Shown piece after piece: positions 24,132 through 32,912 of a DNA stretch of 64,000 nucleotides. Position numbers and translations under genes: made by a program. The notes beneath the pieces are model-generated. The model did no database searches, was not told where the DNA came from, and saw nothing but the letters and a program-made list of their open reading frames with translations. Location of the stretch: contig JADIYP010000006.1 of assembly GCA_016705235.1 (NCBI GenBank), positions 682,001 through 746,000 on the forward strand, written 5' to 3'. The DNA is from Candidatus Leptovillus affinis. GTDB lineage: Bacteria > Chloroflexota > Anaerolineae > Promineifilales > Promineifilaceae. Each line of letters begins with the position of its first letter. The first letter of the stretch is position 1.

Positions 24132-25067
24132 ATGTCTGACATGAACTTTAAATTCCTGGCCTTCCTTTTTTTTGCCGTTATCCTGGGCGGCTGCACGGCA
24201 ACGGCCGTGCCCAGCCCCACCGCGCCGCCAATGGTCGCCAACGGCCGTGCCCTCGTCATTGGCGATATTTCTGACGAAGCCGCCGAAACCATATTGGGAA
24301 CGCAGCCCCTCGCCGATTACCTGGCCGCGCAGATGCAGGAATATGGCATCACCCACGGCGAAGTCAAAATCGCCCCCGACCTGGAAACCATGGTTTTGTG
24401 GATGCGCAATGGCCAGGTGGATTTATACTTCGACAGCCCCTATCCGGCGCTGGTGATCAGCCAGGAGACCAACGCCATCCCCATCCTACGCCGTCTGAAG
24501 TTTGGCGTCGATCAATACCACACCGTTTTTTTTAGCCGGGCAGACGCCAGGTTCACTTCCCCTGCTGACCTGAAGGGCCAGATCGTGGTTTTTGAAGAGC
24601 CGTTTTCGACTTCCGGCTACATGCTGCCGCTGGCCTACCTTATCCAGCAAGGGCTGCATCCGGTGGAAAAGGCAGATTTGGACACGGCCGTTTCCCCCGA
24701 TGAAGTAGGCTACGTCTTCAGCACAGCCGACAACACCACCTTACAATGGGTTCTCAGCGGCCGTGCGCCAGTCGGCGTCACCGACAACGTCACCTTCGGC
24801 CGCCTGCCCGCCGAAACCCAAACAGAATTAACTATTTTTGCCACAACCAGCGATGTGCCCCGCCAATTAGTCCTTGTCGCCGCCGGCATCGACGAAACCT
24901 TACGCGCCGCGCTCAAAAACGCGCTCTTGGCCATGGACGAGAATGAAGCCGGCCAGGCCGCTCTGGAAACCTTTCTCACCACCGAATTTACCGAATTCCC
25001 CGAAGGCCCGGAACACGCCCTGGCCGATATGCAAGCATTGTACAGGCTGGTTCAAGAACAAAAATGA
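24132..25067 (+). CDS. PhnD-like periplasmic-binding lipoprotein
   Basis: A 311-residue lipoprotein (lipobox ILGGC, Cys21) of the phosphate/phosphonate-binding PhnD class: VIGDISDEAAETILGTQPLA, then LETMVLWMRNGQVDLYFDSP, then GQIVVFEEPFSTSGYMLPLAY. It lacks transporter partners; instead its stop overlaps by four bases the start of a hybrid sensor kinase. This strongly suggests a sensor subunit that presents a ligand to the kinase rather than a transport protein. The ligand is unknown. Two ACGGCCGT copies lie in the linker after the lipobox. Confidence 0.88.
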   Translation: MSDMNFKFLAFLFFAVILGGCTATAVPSPTAPPMVANGRALVIGDISDEAAETILGTQPLADYLAAQMQEYGITHGEVKIAPDLETMVLWMRNGQVDLYFDSPYPALVISQETNAIPILRRLKFGVDQYHTVFFSRADARFTSPADLKGQIVVFEEPFSTSGYMLPLAYLIQQGLHPVEKADLDTAVSPDEVGYVFSTADNTTLQWVLSGRAPVGVTDNVTFGRLPAETQTELTIFATTSDVPRQLVLVAAGIDETLRAALKNALLAMDENEAGQAALETFLTTEFTEFPEGPEHALADMQALYRLVQEQK

Positions 25068-27307
25068 TCATCCAGGCGTGGAAACGGCTGCCGCTGGCCG
25101 TTAAGTTAACCGTCATCATCACCTTCATCGTCGTCCTGGTTGTGGCAATGCTCACAACGCTTTCTGTGCGCCGGGAAAGGCAAACATTCCAACGGGAGTT
25201 GGAGCAGCAGGCTAAACTATTGCTGGACACGCTTTCCGCCAGCAGCGCCGATTCGTTATATTTCCTGGATGGCGATTTCCTGGCCGATTTGATGGAAAAT
25301 ATGGGCAAGTTCGAAGTGGTGACCTTTGGCCGGATTTATGACGCCGACGGCCGTGTCGTCGCCGACGCCCTCAACCCAGACGCCCGTTTCACCATCAGCC
25401 CAGACCCCTTTGGGCAGCAGTTGCTGCAAAGCGAAGGCGCTATATTTGATTGGCGGGCCGATCAACTCATTGCCGGGCAGGCTGTGCAAGTGGGCGCGCA
25501 GCGCATCGGCGCGGTCAGCGTGGGCCTGCCCACGGCCCCGCTCAAAGCCAAACTAGACTACCTTGGGCAGCAAGTCACCATCGTCGCTTTCATCGTCATC
25601 CTGGTGGGCATGACGTTGGCGCTGCTGTTCAGCCGCTCCATCACCGATCCCTTACAAGACATGATCAAAGCCACCCAACGCATTCAGGGCGGCGATCTTT
25701 CCTATCGCCTACAAACCGCCAGCGGCGATGAATTGGCGCAGCTCGCCTCTCACTTCAACGAGATGACCGACCAACTCGCCCAGACGCTCAATCAGATGGA
25801 AGCCGAAATTGAGGAACGCAAACGAACTCAGGCGGCCCTGGAATTGGCCAAAGAAGCCGCCGAAACCGCGAACCGCGCCAAAAGCACCTTCCTGGCAAAC
25901 ATGAGCCATGAACTGCGCACGCCCTTGAACGCCATTTTAGGTTTTTCGGAATTGATGGCCCGCGATCAGGCCATCGCCAACCAGCATTACGAAAACCTGC
26001 AAGCTATCAGCCGCAGCGGCGAGCATTTGTTGAGTCTGATCAATCAGGTGCTGGACATGTCGAAAATCGAAGCCGGCCGCATGACCGTGAGCGAGCGAGA
26101 TTTTGATCTGTACCGCCTGTTAGCCGATCTGGAGATGATGTTTCACCTGAAGGCGCAAGAAAACCGCGTGCGGCTGATTGTGGAACGCCACCCGGAGGTG
26201 CCGCAGCACATTCGCGCCGACGAAATAAAACTGCGCCAAATTTTGATCAATTTACTCAATAATGCGTTTAAGTTTACTAAAGAAGGGTATGTGATGCTGC
26301 GCGTGGATTGTCGGCGGGAAACGGCCGTTTCCCATCCCCCCCTCACCCACACCCTCATGTTTACCGTCGAGGACACCGGCCCCGGCATCGAACCTGACGA
26401 ACTCGGCCACCTGTTTGACGCCTTCGCCCAAACCAAAACCGGACGCGACCTGGGCGGCGGCACCGGTCTGGGGCTTTCCCTCAGTCGCCAATTCGCTCAG
26501 CTTCTCGGCGGCGACCTGACCGCGCGCAACGTCCGGGACGAGGTAGGGTTCGGCGCTATCTTCCAATTTCAAATTCTTGTTCGTCTGGTAGAGGGCAGTT
26601 TTTCTACCGGCTACCCGCAGCAGCCCAACCAGATTGTCGCTTTAGAAGCCGGGCAACCCGATTATCGGCTGCTCATCGTGGACGATAATTACGACAACCG
26701 GCTGGTGTTGGCGCGTTTGCTGGCGCCGCTGGGTTTTGCCATCCGCCAGGCGGAAAACGGCAAACAGGCGGTGGAACAATGGCAGGCCTGGCGGCCTCAT
26801 CTCATCTGGATGGACCTGCACATGCCGGAAATGGATGGCCTGACGGCCAGCCGACGCATCAAGGCCCATCCCGACAGTCAGGAAACCATCATCATCGCCA
26901 CCACGGCAACAGCGTTCACGGTGAATATCGAAGACATCACCAAATCGGGTTGTAATGACTTTATTCGCAAACCGGCGCAGGCAAACGAGATCTTCGAGGT
27001 TTTGCAGCGGCATTTGGGTGTAAGATATGTGTATGGCGCACAGGGAAACCAACGGTACACGGCCGTTTCCCCCCTCGCTCAATCTTCCGACGCCGCCCTC
27101 AGCGAGGCCATTGCCCAATTACCACCCGGCCTGATCGTTGGCTTACAGCAAGCCGCCACCCAAACCAACATGACGGCCGTGGCCCATTACCTGGAGCAAA
27201 TTCAACAACAAGACCCGGCTGTGGCCGAGTTCTTAAAAAACCTGGCCGATCGATTTGAATACGACAAAATTCTAACGCTGGTGAAAGCCCAAAAACTCAC
27301 CCCCTAA
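25064..27307 (+). CDS. Hybrid sensor histidine kinase with receiver domain
   Basis: A 747-residue membrane kinase. Transmembrane helix 1 is about residues 12-30, an extracytoplasmic region of about 150 residues follows, then helix 2 (about 172-192), HAMP, a coiled coil and HisKA with His282 in NMSHELRTPLNA. The HATPase has the N box NLLNNAFKFT and G boxes DTGPGIE and GGTGLGLSLS. The receiver has Asp584 in WMDLHMPEMDG and Lys in FIRKP. The last 90 residues are helical and HPt-like, but I see no clear phosphoacceptor His. Upstream binding lipoprotein and downstream REC-kinase complete an operon. Confidence 0.93.
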   Translation: MIIQAWKRLPLAVKLTVIITFIVVLVVAMLTTLSVRRERQTFQRELEQQAKLLLDTLSASSADSLYFLDGDFLADLMENMGKFEVVTFGRIYDADGRVVADALNPDARFTISPDPFGQQLLQSEGAIFDWRADQLIAGQAVQVGAQRIGAVSVGLPTAPLKAKLDYLGQQVTIVAFIVILVGMTLALLFSRSITDPLQDMIKATQRIQGGDLSYRLQTASGDELAQLASHFNEMTDQLAQTLNQMEAEIEERKRTQAALELAKEAAETANRAKSTFLANMSHELRTPLNAILGFSELMARDQAIANQHYENLQAISRSGEHLLSLINQVLDMSKIEAGRMTVSERDFDLYRLLADLEMMFHLKAQENRVRLIVERHPEVPQHIRADEIKLRQILINLLNNAFKFTKEGYVMLRVDCRRETAVSHPPLTHTLMFTVEDTGPGIEPDELGHLFDAFAQTKTGRDLGGGTGLGLSLSRQFAQLLGGDLTARNVRDEVGFGAIFQFQILVRLVEGSFSTGYPQQPNQIVALEAGQPDYRLLIVDDNYDNRLVLARLLAPLGFAIRQAENGKQAVEQWQAWRPHLIWMDLHMPEMDGLTASRRIKAHPDSQETIIIATTATAFTVNIEDITKSGCNDFIRKPAQANEIFEVLQRHLGVRYVYGAQGNQRYTAVSPLAQSSDAALSEAIAQLPPGLIVGLQQAATQTNMTAVAHYLEQIQQQDPAVAEFLKNLADRFEYDKILTLVKAQKLTP

Positions 27308-27313
27308 CCAACC

Positions 27314-28393
27314 ATGCACCGAATCGCAAAAAATATTCTGGTTGTTGATGATAATGCCACCAATTTACGGCTTCTGGTGAACATTTTGTCCTCGGCCGGC
27401 TACATGGTACGGCCGGCGCGCAGCGGAGCCATCGCGCTGGCCTCCATCTACGCTGCCCTGCCCGACCTAATCTTGCTCGACGTGATGATGCCGGAAATGG
27501 ACGGCTACGAAGTTTGCCGCCGCCTGAAAGAAGATGAACACACCCGCGATATTCCCGTCATTTTCATCAGCGCCCTCAACGATCTGGAAGAAAAGGTAAA
27601 ATCGTTCGCTCTGGGGGCAGTCGATTACATTCCCAAACCTTTTCACGCCGAAGAAGTTCTGGCGCGCATCAATACCCACCTCACCATCCGCCAACTGCAA
27701 AACGACCTGATGGACCAGATTGCCGAACTGGACGCCTTTGCCCATACCGTCGCCCACGATCTCAAAAGTCCACTGGCCCTCGTTACCGGTTTCGCCGACC
27801 TCTTAATTGAGAATAACGCCGTTTTGACGCAAGACCAGCAGCATTTGTATCTGGAAAAAATTCAAAAAGCCGGGCAAAAAGCGGTGAATATCATCGACGA
27901 GCTGCTGCTGCTGGCCAGCGTTCACCGGCAAGATGTGGTGCTAACGCCCATCAACATGGCCCAAGTCTTGCTGCAAGCGCAAGATCGCCTCTATGGGGAA
28001 ATCCGCGACGATACAGAGATTGTGCAGCCGGAGAAATGGCCGGAGGCGTTGGGTTACGCGCCATGGCTGGAGGAAGTGTGGGTCAATTATCTGAGCAATG
28101 CGCTGAAATATGGGGGACGGCCGTTGCGCCTAATTTTGGGCGCGGAACCGCTAGCCGACGGCCAGATTCGCTTTTGGATTCGTGATAATGGGCCGGGCAT
28201 CCCCGCCCAACAGCAAAATGCCCTGTTTACCGAATTTGTCCGCATCAGCGAGAGTAAGGGAGAAGGGTACGGCCTGGGGCTGTCTATCGTGCGGCGCATC
28301 ATCGAAAAATTATCTGGCCGGGTTGGCGTTGTCAGCCAGGAAGGAGAAGGGAGCGAGTTTTATTTTACGCTCCCGGCGGGGGGAGGGGAATAG
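27314..28393 (+). CDS. Response-regulator/histidine-kinase fusion (REC-HisKA-HATPase)
   Basis: A 359-residue soluble protein. The N-terminal receiver has Asp56 in LLDVMMPEMDGYE and Lys in IPKPF, followed by a kinase core with His148 in HTVAHDLKSPLAL, N box NYLSNALKYG and G boxes DNGPGIP and GYGLGLSIV. A receiver placed before a kinase suggests phosphorelay input from the hybrid kinase six bases upstream. No DNA-binding output domain is in the operon, so the final target lies elsewhere. Confidence 0.93.
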   Translation: MHRIAKNILVVDDNATNLRLLVNILSSAGYMVRPARSGAIALASIYAALPDLILLDVMMPEMDGYEVCRRLKEDEHTRDIPVIFISALNDLEEKVKSFALGAVDYIPKPFHAEEVLARINTHLTIRQLQNDLMDQIAELDAFAHTVAHDLKSPLALVTGFADLLIENNAVLTQDQQHLYLEKIQKAGQKAVNIIDELLLLASVHRQDVVLTPINMAQVLLQAQDRLYGEIRDDTEIVQPEKWPEALGYAPWLEEVWVNYLSNALKYGGRPLRLILGAEPLADGQIRFWIRDNGPGIPAQQQNALFTEFVRISESKGEGYGLGLSIVRRIIEKLSGRVGVVSQEGEGSEFYFTLPAGGGE

Positions 28394-28470
28394 GTGGGAG
28401 ACGGGGAGACGGGGGAACGGGGAGACTTGGAGACTGGGAGACTTGGAGGGGTAGGGTCCAATCTCCAATT
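28394..28470. repeat. GGGAGAC / GGAGACTTG short tandem tract
   Basis: This is a G-rich tandem of GGGGAGACGGG and GGAGACTTGGAGACT units after the REC-kinase stop, ending in CCAATCTCCAATTTT. It is related to the tracts at 21942 and 35606. Confidence 0.7.
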
Positions 28471-28480
28471 TTTTGTGGGG

Positions 28481-28628
28481 CTTTGGGATTTTGTGGGGAC
28501 TGGCGTGATGCGTGATGCGTATTGCGTGAAGCCGCTCCGTCACGTCACGCATCACGCATCACGCATCACGCATCACGCATCACGCATCACGCTTCATTGA
28601 GCGTCAACCACCTGAATTCCTAAAGAGC
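28481..28628. repeat. GATGCGT heptamer repeat element, expanded copy
   Basis: CTTTGGGATTTTGTGGGGAC leads into GATGCGT units. A run of at least seven CGCATCA heptamers follows and the copy ends GCGTCAACCACCTGAATTCC. The long heptamer run suggests slippage expansion. Confidence 0.85.
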
Positions 28629-28635
28629 TTTTTCG

Positions 28636-29991
28636 TTAAAGGGTCAAGCTGTTTTGGGCGATTACGCGCTGATACCAGCGGGCGCTGTCTTTGAGCAAAC
28701 GCTGCTGCGTGGCAAAATCGACCCACACCAGGCCAAAGCGCTGCCGATAACCCTCGGCCCACTCAAAATTGTCCATCAGCGACCAGACAAAATAACCGGC
28801 CAGGGGCACGCCATTTTGCATTGCCCGATGGGCGGCCAGGAAATGGGCCTGCAAGTAGTCGCTGCGGCGTTGATCGGCGATACGGCCGTTCTCGTCCGGC
28901 CCATCATCATAACTGCACCCATTCTCCGTCACATAAATTTTAGGCGCCTGATACTCAAAATGCAGCCGGTTCAAGAGCTGATACAGGCCGTCGGGATACA
29001 CTTCCCAGCCCATGTCGGTATGCTCCTCAGCCGGCGCGGCGACGATGACGTGCGGCAAATTGTCGGCCACGACATGATCGCGCACGACTTTGCGGGTGTA
29101 ATAATTGATGCCCATAAAATCAATGGGCGCGGCAATGGCGTCCAGATCGCCCGGTTGGACGAAATCGAATCCGCGCGGGAAATGGGGGGCGTAGACGGCC
29201 GTTGCATCCGCCGGATACCCACGACCAAAAACCGGGTCCAAAAACCAGCGGTTAAACGTGCCATCCAACCGGCGGGCCAGCTTTTGGTCGGCGGCGCTGG
29301 GCGAGGCCGCCTGAACATGCATCAAGTTCAGCGTAATGCCCACGTCAGCGTTTGGGCTGTTCTGGCGCAGCACCGGCACACTCCAACCATGCGCCAGCAG
29401 CAGGTGATGGGCAGCCCGCACCGCCTGCGCCGTATCCTGCACGCCAGGGGCATGGATGCCAGAATCGTACCCCATCATGGATGAAACCCACGGCTCGTTA
29501 AAGGTAATCCAATGCGTCACGCGGTCGCCCAAACGGCGCGAAACCACATCGGCATAATGCACAAACGCCTCGGCCGTCGCCCGCGCCGGCCAGCCACCGG
29601 CATCTTCCAACACCTGGGGCATATCCCAATGGTAGAGCGTCACAAACGGGGTGATGTTGGCCGCGAGCAAAGAATCGACCAACCGGTCGTAAAAGGCCAG
29701 GCCGGGCTGGTTGATGGGGCCACGGCCGTTTGGCAGCACACGCGGCCAGGCGATGGAAAACCGGTAGGCGCGCACGCCCAGGTCGGCCATCAGAGCCACA
29801 TCTTCCGGGTAACGGTGATAATGGTCACAGGCGATATCGCCGGTGTCGCCGTCTTTGGTTTTGCCCGGCGTATGGGCAAAACGATCCCAAATGGATTCGC
29901 TTTTGCCATCCGCAAACGGCGCGCCCTCAATTTGATAGGAGGATGTGGCGGTCCCCCATAAAAAGTCAGCGGGAAATTGAATTGTAGTCAT
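28636..29991 (-). CDS. Family 1 glycoside hydrolase (beta-glucosidase)
   Basis: A 451-residue cytoplasmic (alpha/beta)8 hydrolase. FLWGTATSSYQIEGA is the N-terminal signature, the acid/base Glu166 is in TFNEPW and the nucleophile Glu356 in YVTENGC; MGINYYTR and WSLMDNFEW are also diagnostic. It has no signal peptide. It should release terminal beta-linked glucose or galactose from short oligosaccharides. The mutarotase-like gene lies 37 bp upstream on the same strand, so the pair are probably an operon. The repeat element after its stop may supply a hairpin. Confidence 0.95.
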   Translation of the reverse strand: MTTIQFPADFLWGTATSSYQIEGAPFADGKSESIWDRFAHTPGKTKDGDTGDIACDHYHRYPEDVALMADLGVRAYRFSIAWPRVLPNGRGPINQPGLAFYDRLVDSLLAANITPFVTLYHWDMPQVLEDAGGWPARATAEAFVHYADVVSRRLGDRVTHWITFNEPWVSSMMGYDSGIHAPGVQDTAQAVRAAHHLLLAHGWSVPVLRQNSPNADVGITLNLMHVQAASPSAADQKLARRLDGTFNRWFLDPVFGRGYPADATAVYAPHFPRGFDFVQPGDLDAIAAPIDFMGINYYTRKVVRDHVVADNLPHVIVAAPAEEHTDMGWEVYPDGLYQLLNRLHFEYQAPKIYVTENGCSYDDGPDENGRIADQRRSDYLQAHFLAAHRAMQNGVPLAGYFVWSLMDNFEWAEGYRQRFGLVWVDFATQQRLLKDSARWYQRVIAQNSLTL

Positions 29992-30028
29992 CGTTTCCTT
30001 ATTTGTTGAGTAACAATCAGTCGGTTCG

Positions 30029-30928
30029 TCAGTCGCCCAAAAAACGGGCGATTAAATCTCGGATGTCGGCGGGGGTGTGCGACGGGTTGATGGGGTGGTG
30101 GAGTTCCCAGGTTTCGCGGTGGCTGACGCTTTGGCCGGGCTGCACAATCGTGAGCGGCCCTAACGATTCCAGTTCCAGACATTGGTTGTTGGCGTATATT
30201 TCGGCGTTGCAGCCAAAATCAGGATGGACACGGCCGTCTAACACATCAAACCGCTTCACAAATAACACATCGTCCAGGCAGTAGGCCAGCCAGCCCTGCC
30301 GGTTAAACGCGCCAATTTTCACCGGCTCCGCCAAAACCGTTGGCCCCACCAGGACAAAATCGTCAAACAATTGCAGGCGCGGGTCGGCCAATTGGGTGTA
30401 GGGCCACAAGGCAAGCTGGCGATTGGGCAGCAGCCCATCCGCATCCAACGCCCCGACCTGCTGCGGCAGCACGGCCGTTCCGCCCAACCGCATCTGGGTA
30501 ATGGCCCAGGGAGCCAGTTCCACCGGCCACACGCCATGGTTGTGCAAGGTGTGTTTTAGGACCAGGCCGGGGGCATCATCGCGCAGCGTGACGGTCATCG
30601 ATTTGCGAATGCCTGTTTCCGGTTCCTGCGGCGCGGTCAGGCGCACCCCGCCCGGCACCTCAGTCACGGTCAGACCATCGTTGTCGGGCATGTAGGTGCG
30701 GGCCATTGTTTCCGGCGCGTGCCACAACCGATGACCGCCGCGAATGTTGAAACGGCCGTGCGCCGTCTCCCAGAAGTTCTCTGGCGTTTCGGCCAACAAA
30801 TTCTTGTCCGATCCGGCCACAAACAACCGCACTAGACGCGGCCCGGCCTCGGCCAGATACTCCAGGCGAAGCCACTTATTTTCCAGGCTGCGCGTGGGCA
30901 AGCCGTAAAAATCACCACTGTTCTTCAT
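30029..30928 (-). CDS. Galactose-mutarotase-like protein (possibly DUF4380)
   Basis: A 299-residue beta-sandwich protein. Opening residues (LENKWLRLEYLAEAGPRLVRLF), the phrase RGGHRLWHAPE, and a middle section (GLVLKHTLHNHGVWPVELAPWAITQM) fit the aldose-epimerase superfamily. The classic catalytic His/Glu pair is not certain to me, so it may be a sugar-binding or epimerase relative. Cotranscription with beta-glucosidase supports a role in sugar use. Confidence 0.7.
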   Translation of the reverse strand: MKNSGDFYGLPTRSLENKWLRLEYLAEAGPRLVRLFVAGSDKNLLAETPENFWETAHGRFNIRGGHRLWHAPETMARTYMPDNDGLTVTEVPGGVRLTAPQEPETGIRKSMTVTLRDDAPGLVLKHTLHNHGVWPVELAPWAITQMRLGGTAVLPQQVGALDADGLLPNRQLALWPYTQLADPRLQLFDDFVLVGPTVLAEPVKIGAFNRQGWLAYCLDDVLFVKRFDVLDGRVHPDFGCNAEIYANNQCLELESLGPLTIVQPGQSVSHRETWELHHPINPSHTPADIRDLIARFLGD

Positions 30929-30957
30929 GTTCTTCCTTCCTTAAAAATATCGGCCAA

Positions 30958-31015
30958 GACCCCAAGGGTTTGATACGCAAATAATCCAAATTCTCAAGAA
31001 CAAACCCTTGGGGTC
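30958..31015. repeat. GACCCC-type hairpin element, copy 8
   Basis: This is a full 58-bp copy in reverse orientation (GACCCCAAGGGTTTGATACG ... CAAACCCTTGGGGTC), 29 bp before the mutarotase-like gene start on the minus strand. Confidence 0.9.
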
Positions 31016-31030
31016 TGTATCGTTGCCAAA

Positions 31031-31063
31031 AATCCAAATTCTCAAGAGCAAACCCTTGGGGTC
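31031..31063. repeat. GACCCC-type hairpin element, half copy
   Basis: Only AATCCAAATTCTCAAGAGCA and AACCCTTGGGGTC remain. It is probably the relic of a tandem duplication of the preceding copy. Confidence 0.85.
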
Positions 31064-31209
31064 TTGGCGGTTGACGTCGCCAAAAATATCACAATCCGTC
31101 TGGTGCGCCTATGGTAATTTAGAGTTGATCTTACAGACGGGCGGATCTGGCGGAACAGCCTGTCCGATCTCGCGCAACCGGCAGCGGGCAACGGCCGTAT
31201 ACGACTTGT

Positions 31210-31238
31210 TTGACAAACGGCCGTGCCCCCTATAAAAT
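31210..31238 (+). promoter_or_regulatory. Promoter of the tetR-type regulator operon
   Basis: Perfect TTGACA and TAAAAT are separated by 17 bases. An ACGGCCGT octamer fills most of the spacer. Confidence 0.6.
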
Positions 31239-31241
31239 TTA

Positions 31242-31283
31242 GACCATCTAGTCTAACCACATGGTTTAACCACGTGGTTTAAC
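31242..31283 (+). promoter_or_regulatory. Candidate TetR operator
   Basis: Downstream of the -10 lie AACCACATGGTT and the perfect palindrome AACCACGTGGTT, 14 bp apart and each flanked by TTAA. Two such sites between promoter and AAGGAG suit cooperative autorepression. Confidence 0.55.
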
Positions 31284-31298
31284 CCGAAGGAGAAAGCA

Positions 31299-31919
31299 AT
31301 GCCCCGACCTCGTTTTGCCAACCTGAGCCTGGAAAAACAGGCCCACATCCTGGAAACGGCCGCCAAAGCCTTCGCCGCCGATGGCTACGAACACGCCTCC
31401 ATGAACCAGATTTTAGCCGACGCCGGCCTGAGCAAAGGGGCGGCCTACTACTACTTCGACAACAAGGCTGACCTGTATGCGGCGACTGTGAACCATTACC
31501 TGGGCGAATTTTTGGGCGAACAAGGGTTGGATTTTGCGGCGGTAACGGCCGTTACCTTCTGGCCCACCCTCTTGCACGTTTATCAGGAGCAGTTTAGAGG
31601 GTTCGCGGAACGGCCGTGGGTCTTTGGCCTGGTCAAATCGGGCGGGCCGGTGGCGGTGGAAATGATGACCGAAGGCCCCATGGCCGATTTATGGCAAACC
31701 CTCACCACCCTGCTGGACAACCTGATCCGGCGCGGCCGAGAGCTGGGCATCGTGCGGACCGATTTGCCCGAAGACCTGCTCATCTCTCTGGTGATGGCTT
31801 TGGACGAAACCCACGACCGCTGGCTGCTGAACCAGCTTGACGACCCCGCCTCGACCGCACTGGAAACGGCCGCCGAGCGCATGGTCAACCTGCTCCAGCG
31901 CCTGCTGTCGCCTGCCTGA
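31299..31919 (+). CDS. TetR family transcriptional regulator
   Basis: A 206-residue repressor. The N-terminal helix-turn-helix is HILETAAKAFAADGYEHASM and NQILADAGLSKGAAYYYFDN, with KADLYAATVNHYL ending the DNA-binding domain; the rest is an all-helical ligand-binding domain. AAGGAG precedes the ATG. An ABC exporter starts 132 bp downstream on the same strand, so it probably regulates itself and that exporter in response to a hydrophobic compound. Confidence 0.93.
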   Translation: MPRPRFANLSLEKQAHILETAAKAFAADGYEHASMNQILADAGLSKGAAYYYFDNKADLYAATVNHYLGEFLGEQGLDFAAVTAVTFWPTLLHVYQEQFRGFAERPWVFGLVKSGGPVAVEMMTEGPMADLWQTLTTLLDNLIRRGRELGIVRTDLPEDLLISLVMALDETHDRWLLNQLDDPASTALETAAERMVNLLQRLLSPA

Positions 31920-31977
31920 GCCACCGGCTCCAGGCGTCCTGTGAATGGTTCTGGTAAATTATTTTTGTAACCATACA

Positions 31978-32035
31978 GACCCCAAGGGTTTGCTCTTGAG
32001 AATTTGAATGAGTTGGGTACCAAACCCTTGGGGTC
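31978..32035. repeat. GACCCC-type hairpin element, copy 10
   Basis: A full copy between the tetR-type gene and the ABC ATPase gene. It shares TTGTAACCATACA on the left and TTGCCAGAGGAACCTGA on the right with copy 5, and that right flank supplies the ribosome site (AGAGGAAC) of the ABC ATPase gene. Confidence 0.88.
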
Positions 32036-32051
32036 TTGCCAGAGGAACCTG

Positions 32052-32912
32052 ATGATTACCGTACAAGATTTGCAATTTACGTATGCCAAAACGGCCGTTC
32101 CGGCCATCCATGCCCTCAACTTCTCCGTGCAGCGCGGCGAAATCTTCGGCTTTTTAGGGCCGAGCGGGGCGGGAAAATCCACCACGCAAAAGATTCTCAT
32201 CGGCCTGCTGCAGGGCTACCAGGGGCGCGTCACCGTCTTGGGGCGCGATCTGGTCGGCTGGGGATCGGATTATTACGAGCGCATTGGCGTGGCTTTTGAG
32301 CTGCCAAACCATTATCTGAAGTTAACGGCCGTGGAAAACCTTACCTACTTCGCCTCTCTGTACAGCCGGGCCACAATCCCCCCGCGTGCCCTACTGGCGC
32401 AAGTCGGGCTGGCCAATGACGGCGACATGCCCGTCGGCCAATTCTCCAAGGGCATGAAAAACCGCCTGACCCTGGCCCGCGCCCTGCTCCACAACCCCGA
32501 ACTGCTGTTCCTCGACGAACCAACGGCCGGATTGGACCCGATGAATGCCCGCCGCGTGCGCGATCTGATCAAGGCGCAGCAGGAAGCGGGCAAAACCATC
32601 TTCCTGACCACCCACGACATGACAGTGGCCGAGGCGTTGTGCGACCGCGTCGCCTTCATTGTGGATGGGGCTATCGACCTGATCGATTCGCCCCGGCAGT
32701 TGAAGCTGACTTACGGCGAGCCGTTGGTGCGCGTGGAATATAAGGCCAACGGTTCCGGCCAATCCACACGAGAAGATTTTGCGCTGGCCGGGTTGGCGGA
32801 GAACGGCCGTTTCCAATCCATCCTGCGCCAATACCCGCTGCAAACCATCCACTCGCAAGAGGCCACACTGGAAGAAATCTTCATCCGCGTGACCGGGAGA
32901 AGCCTGGCATGA
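32052..32912 (+). CDS. ABC transporter ATP-binding protein (multidrug-export type)
   Basis: A 286-residue ATPase. Walker A GPSGAGKST (36-44), Walker B LLFLDEPTAGLDP and switch His in FLTTHDMT are normal. The signature loop reads FSKGMKNRLTLA where LSGGQ is usual; SKGM is a known variant in DrrA/CcmA-like exporters. The C-terminal extension after residue 215 is typical of drug exporters. Its stop overlaps the next gene by four bases. With two permeases and a TetR upstream it forms an export cassette. Confidence 0.93.
   Translation: MITVQDLQFTYAKTAVPAIHALNFSVQRGEIFGFLGPSGAGKSTTQKILIGLLQGYQGRVTVLGRDLVGWGSDYYERIGVAFELPNHYLKLTAVENLTYFASLYSRATIPPRALLAQVGLANDGDMPVGQFSKGMKNRLTLARALLHNPELLFLDEPTAGLDPMNARRVRDLIKAQQEAGKTIFLTTHDMTVAEALCDRVAFIVDGAIDLIDSPRQLKLTYGEPLVRVEYKANGSGQSTREDFALAGLAENGRFQSILRQYPLQTIHSQEATLEEIFIRVTGRSLA

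Larger units (their letters stand above)
30929..31298. other. 370-bp divergent intergene
   Basis: This holds one full and one half GACCCC-type element, two ACGGCCGT octamers, and the promoter and likely operator of the tetR gene (31210-31282). No gene is seen. Confidence 0.65.
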
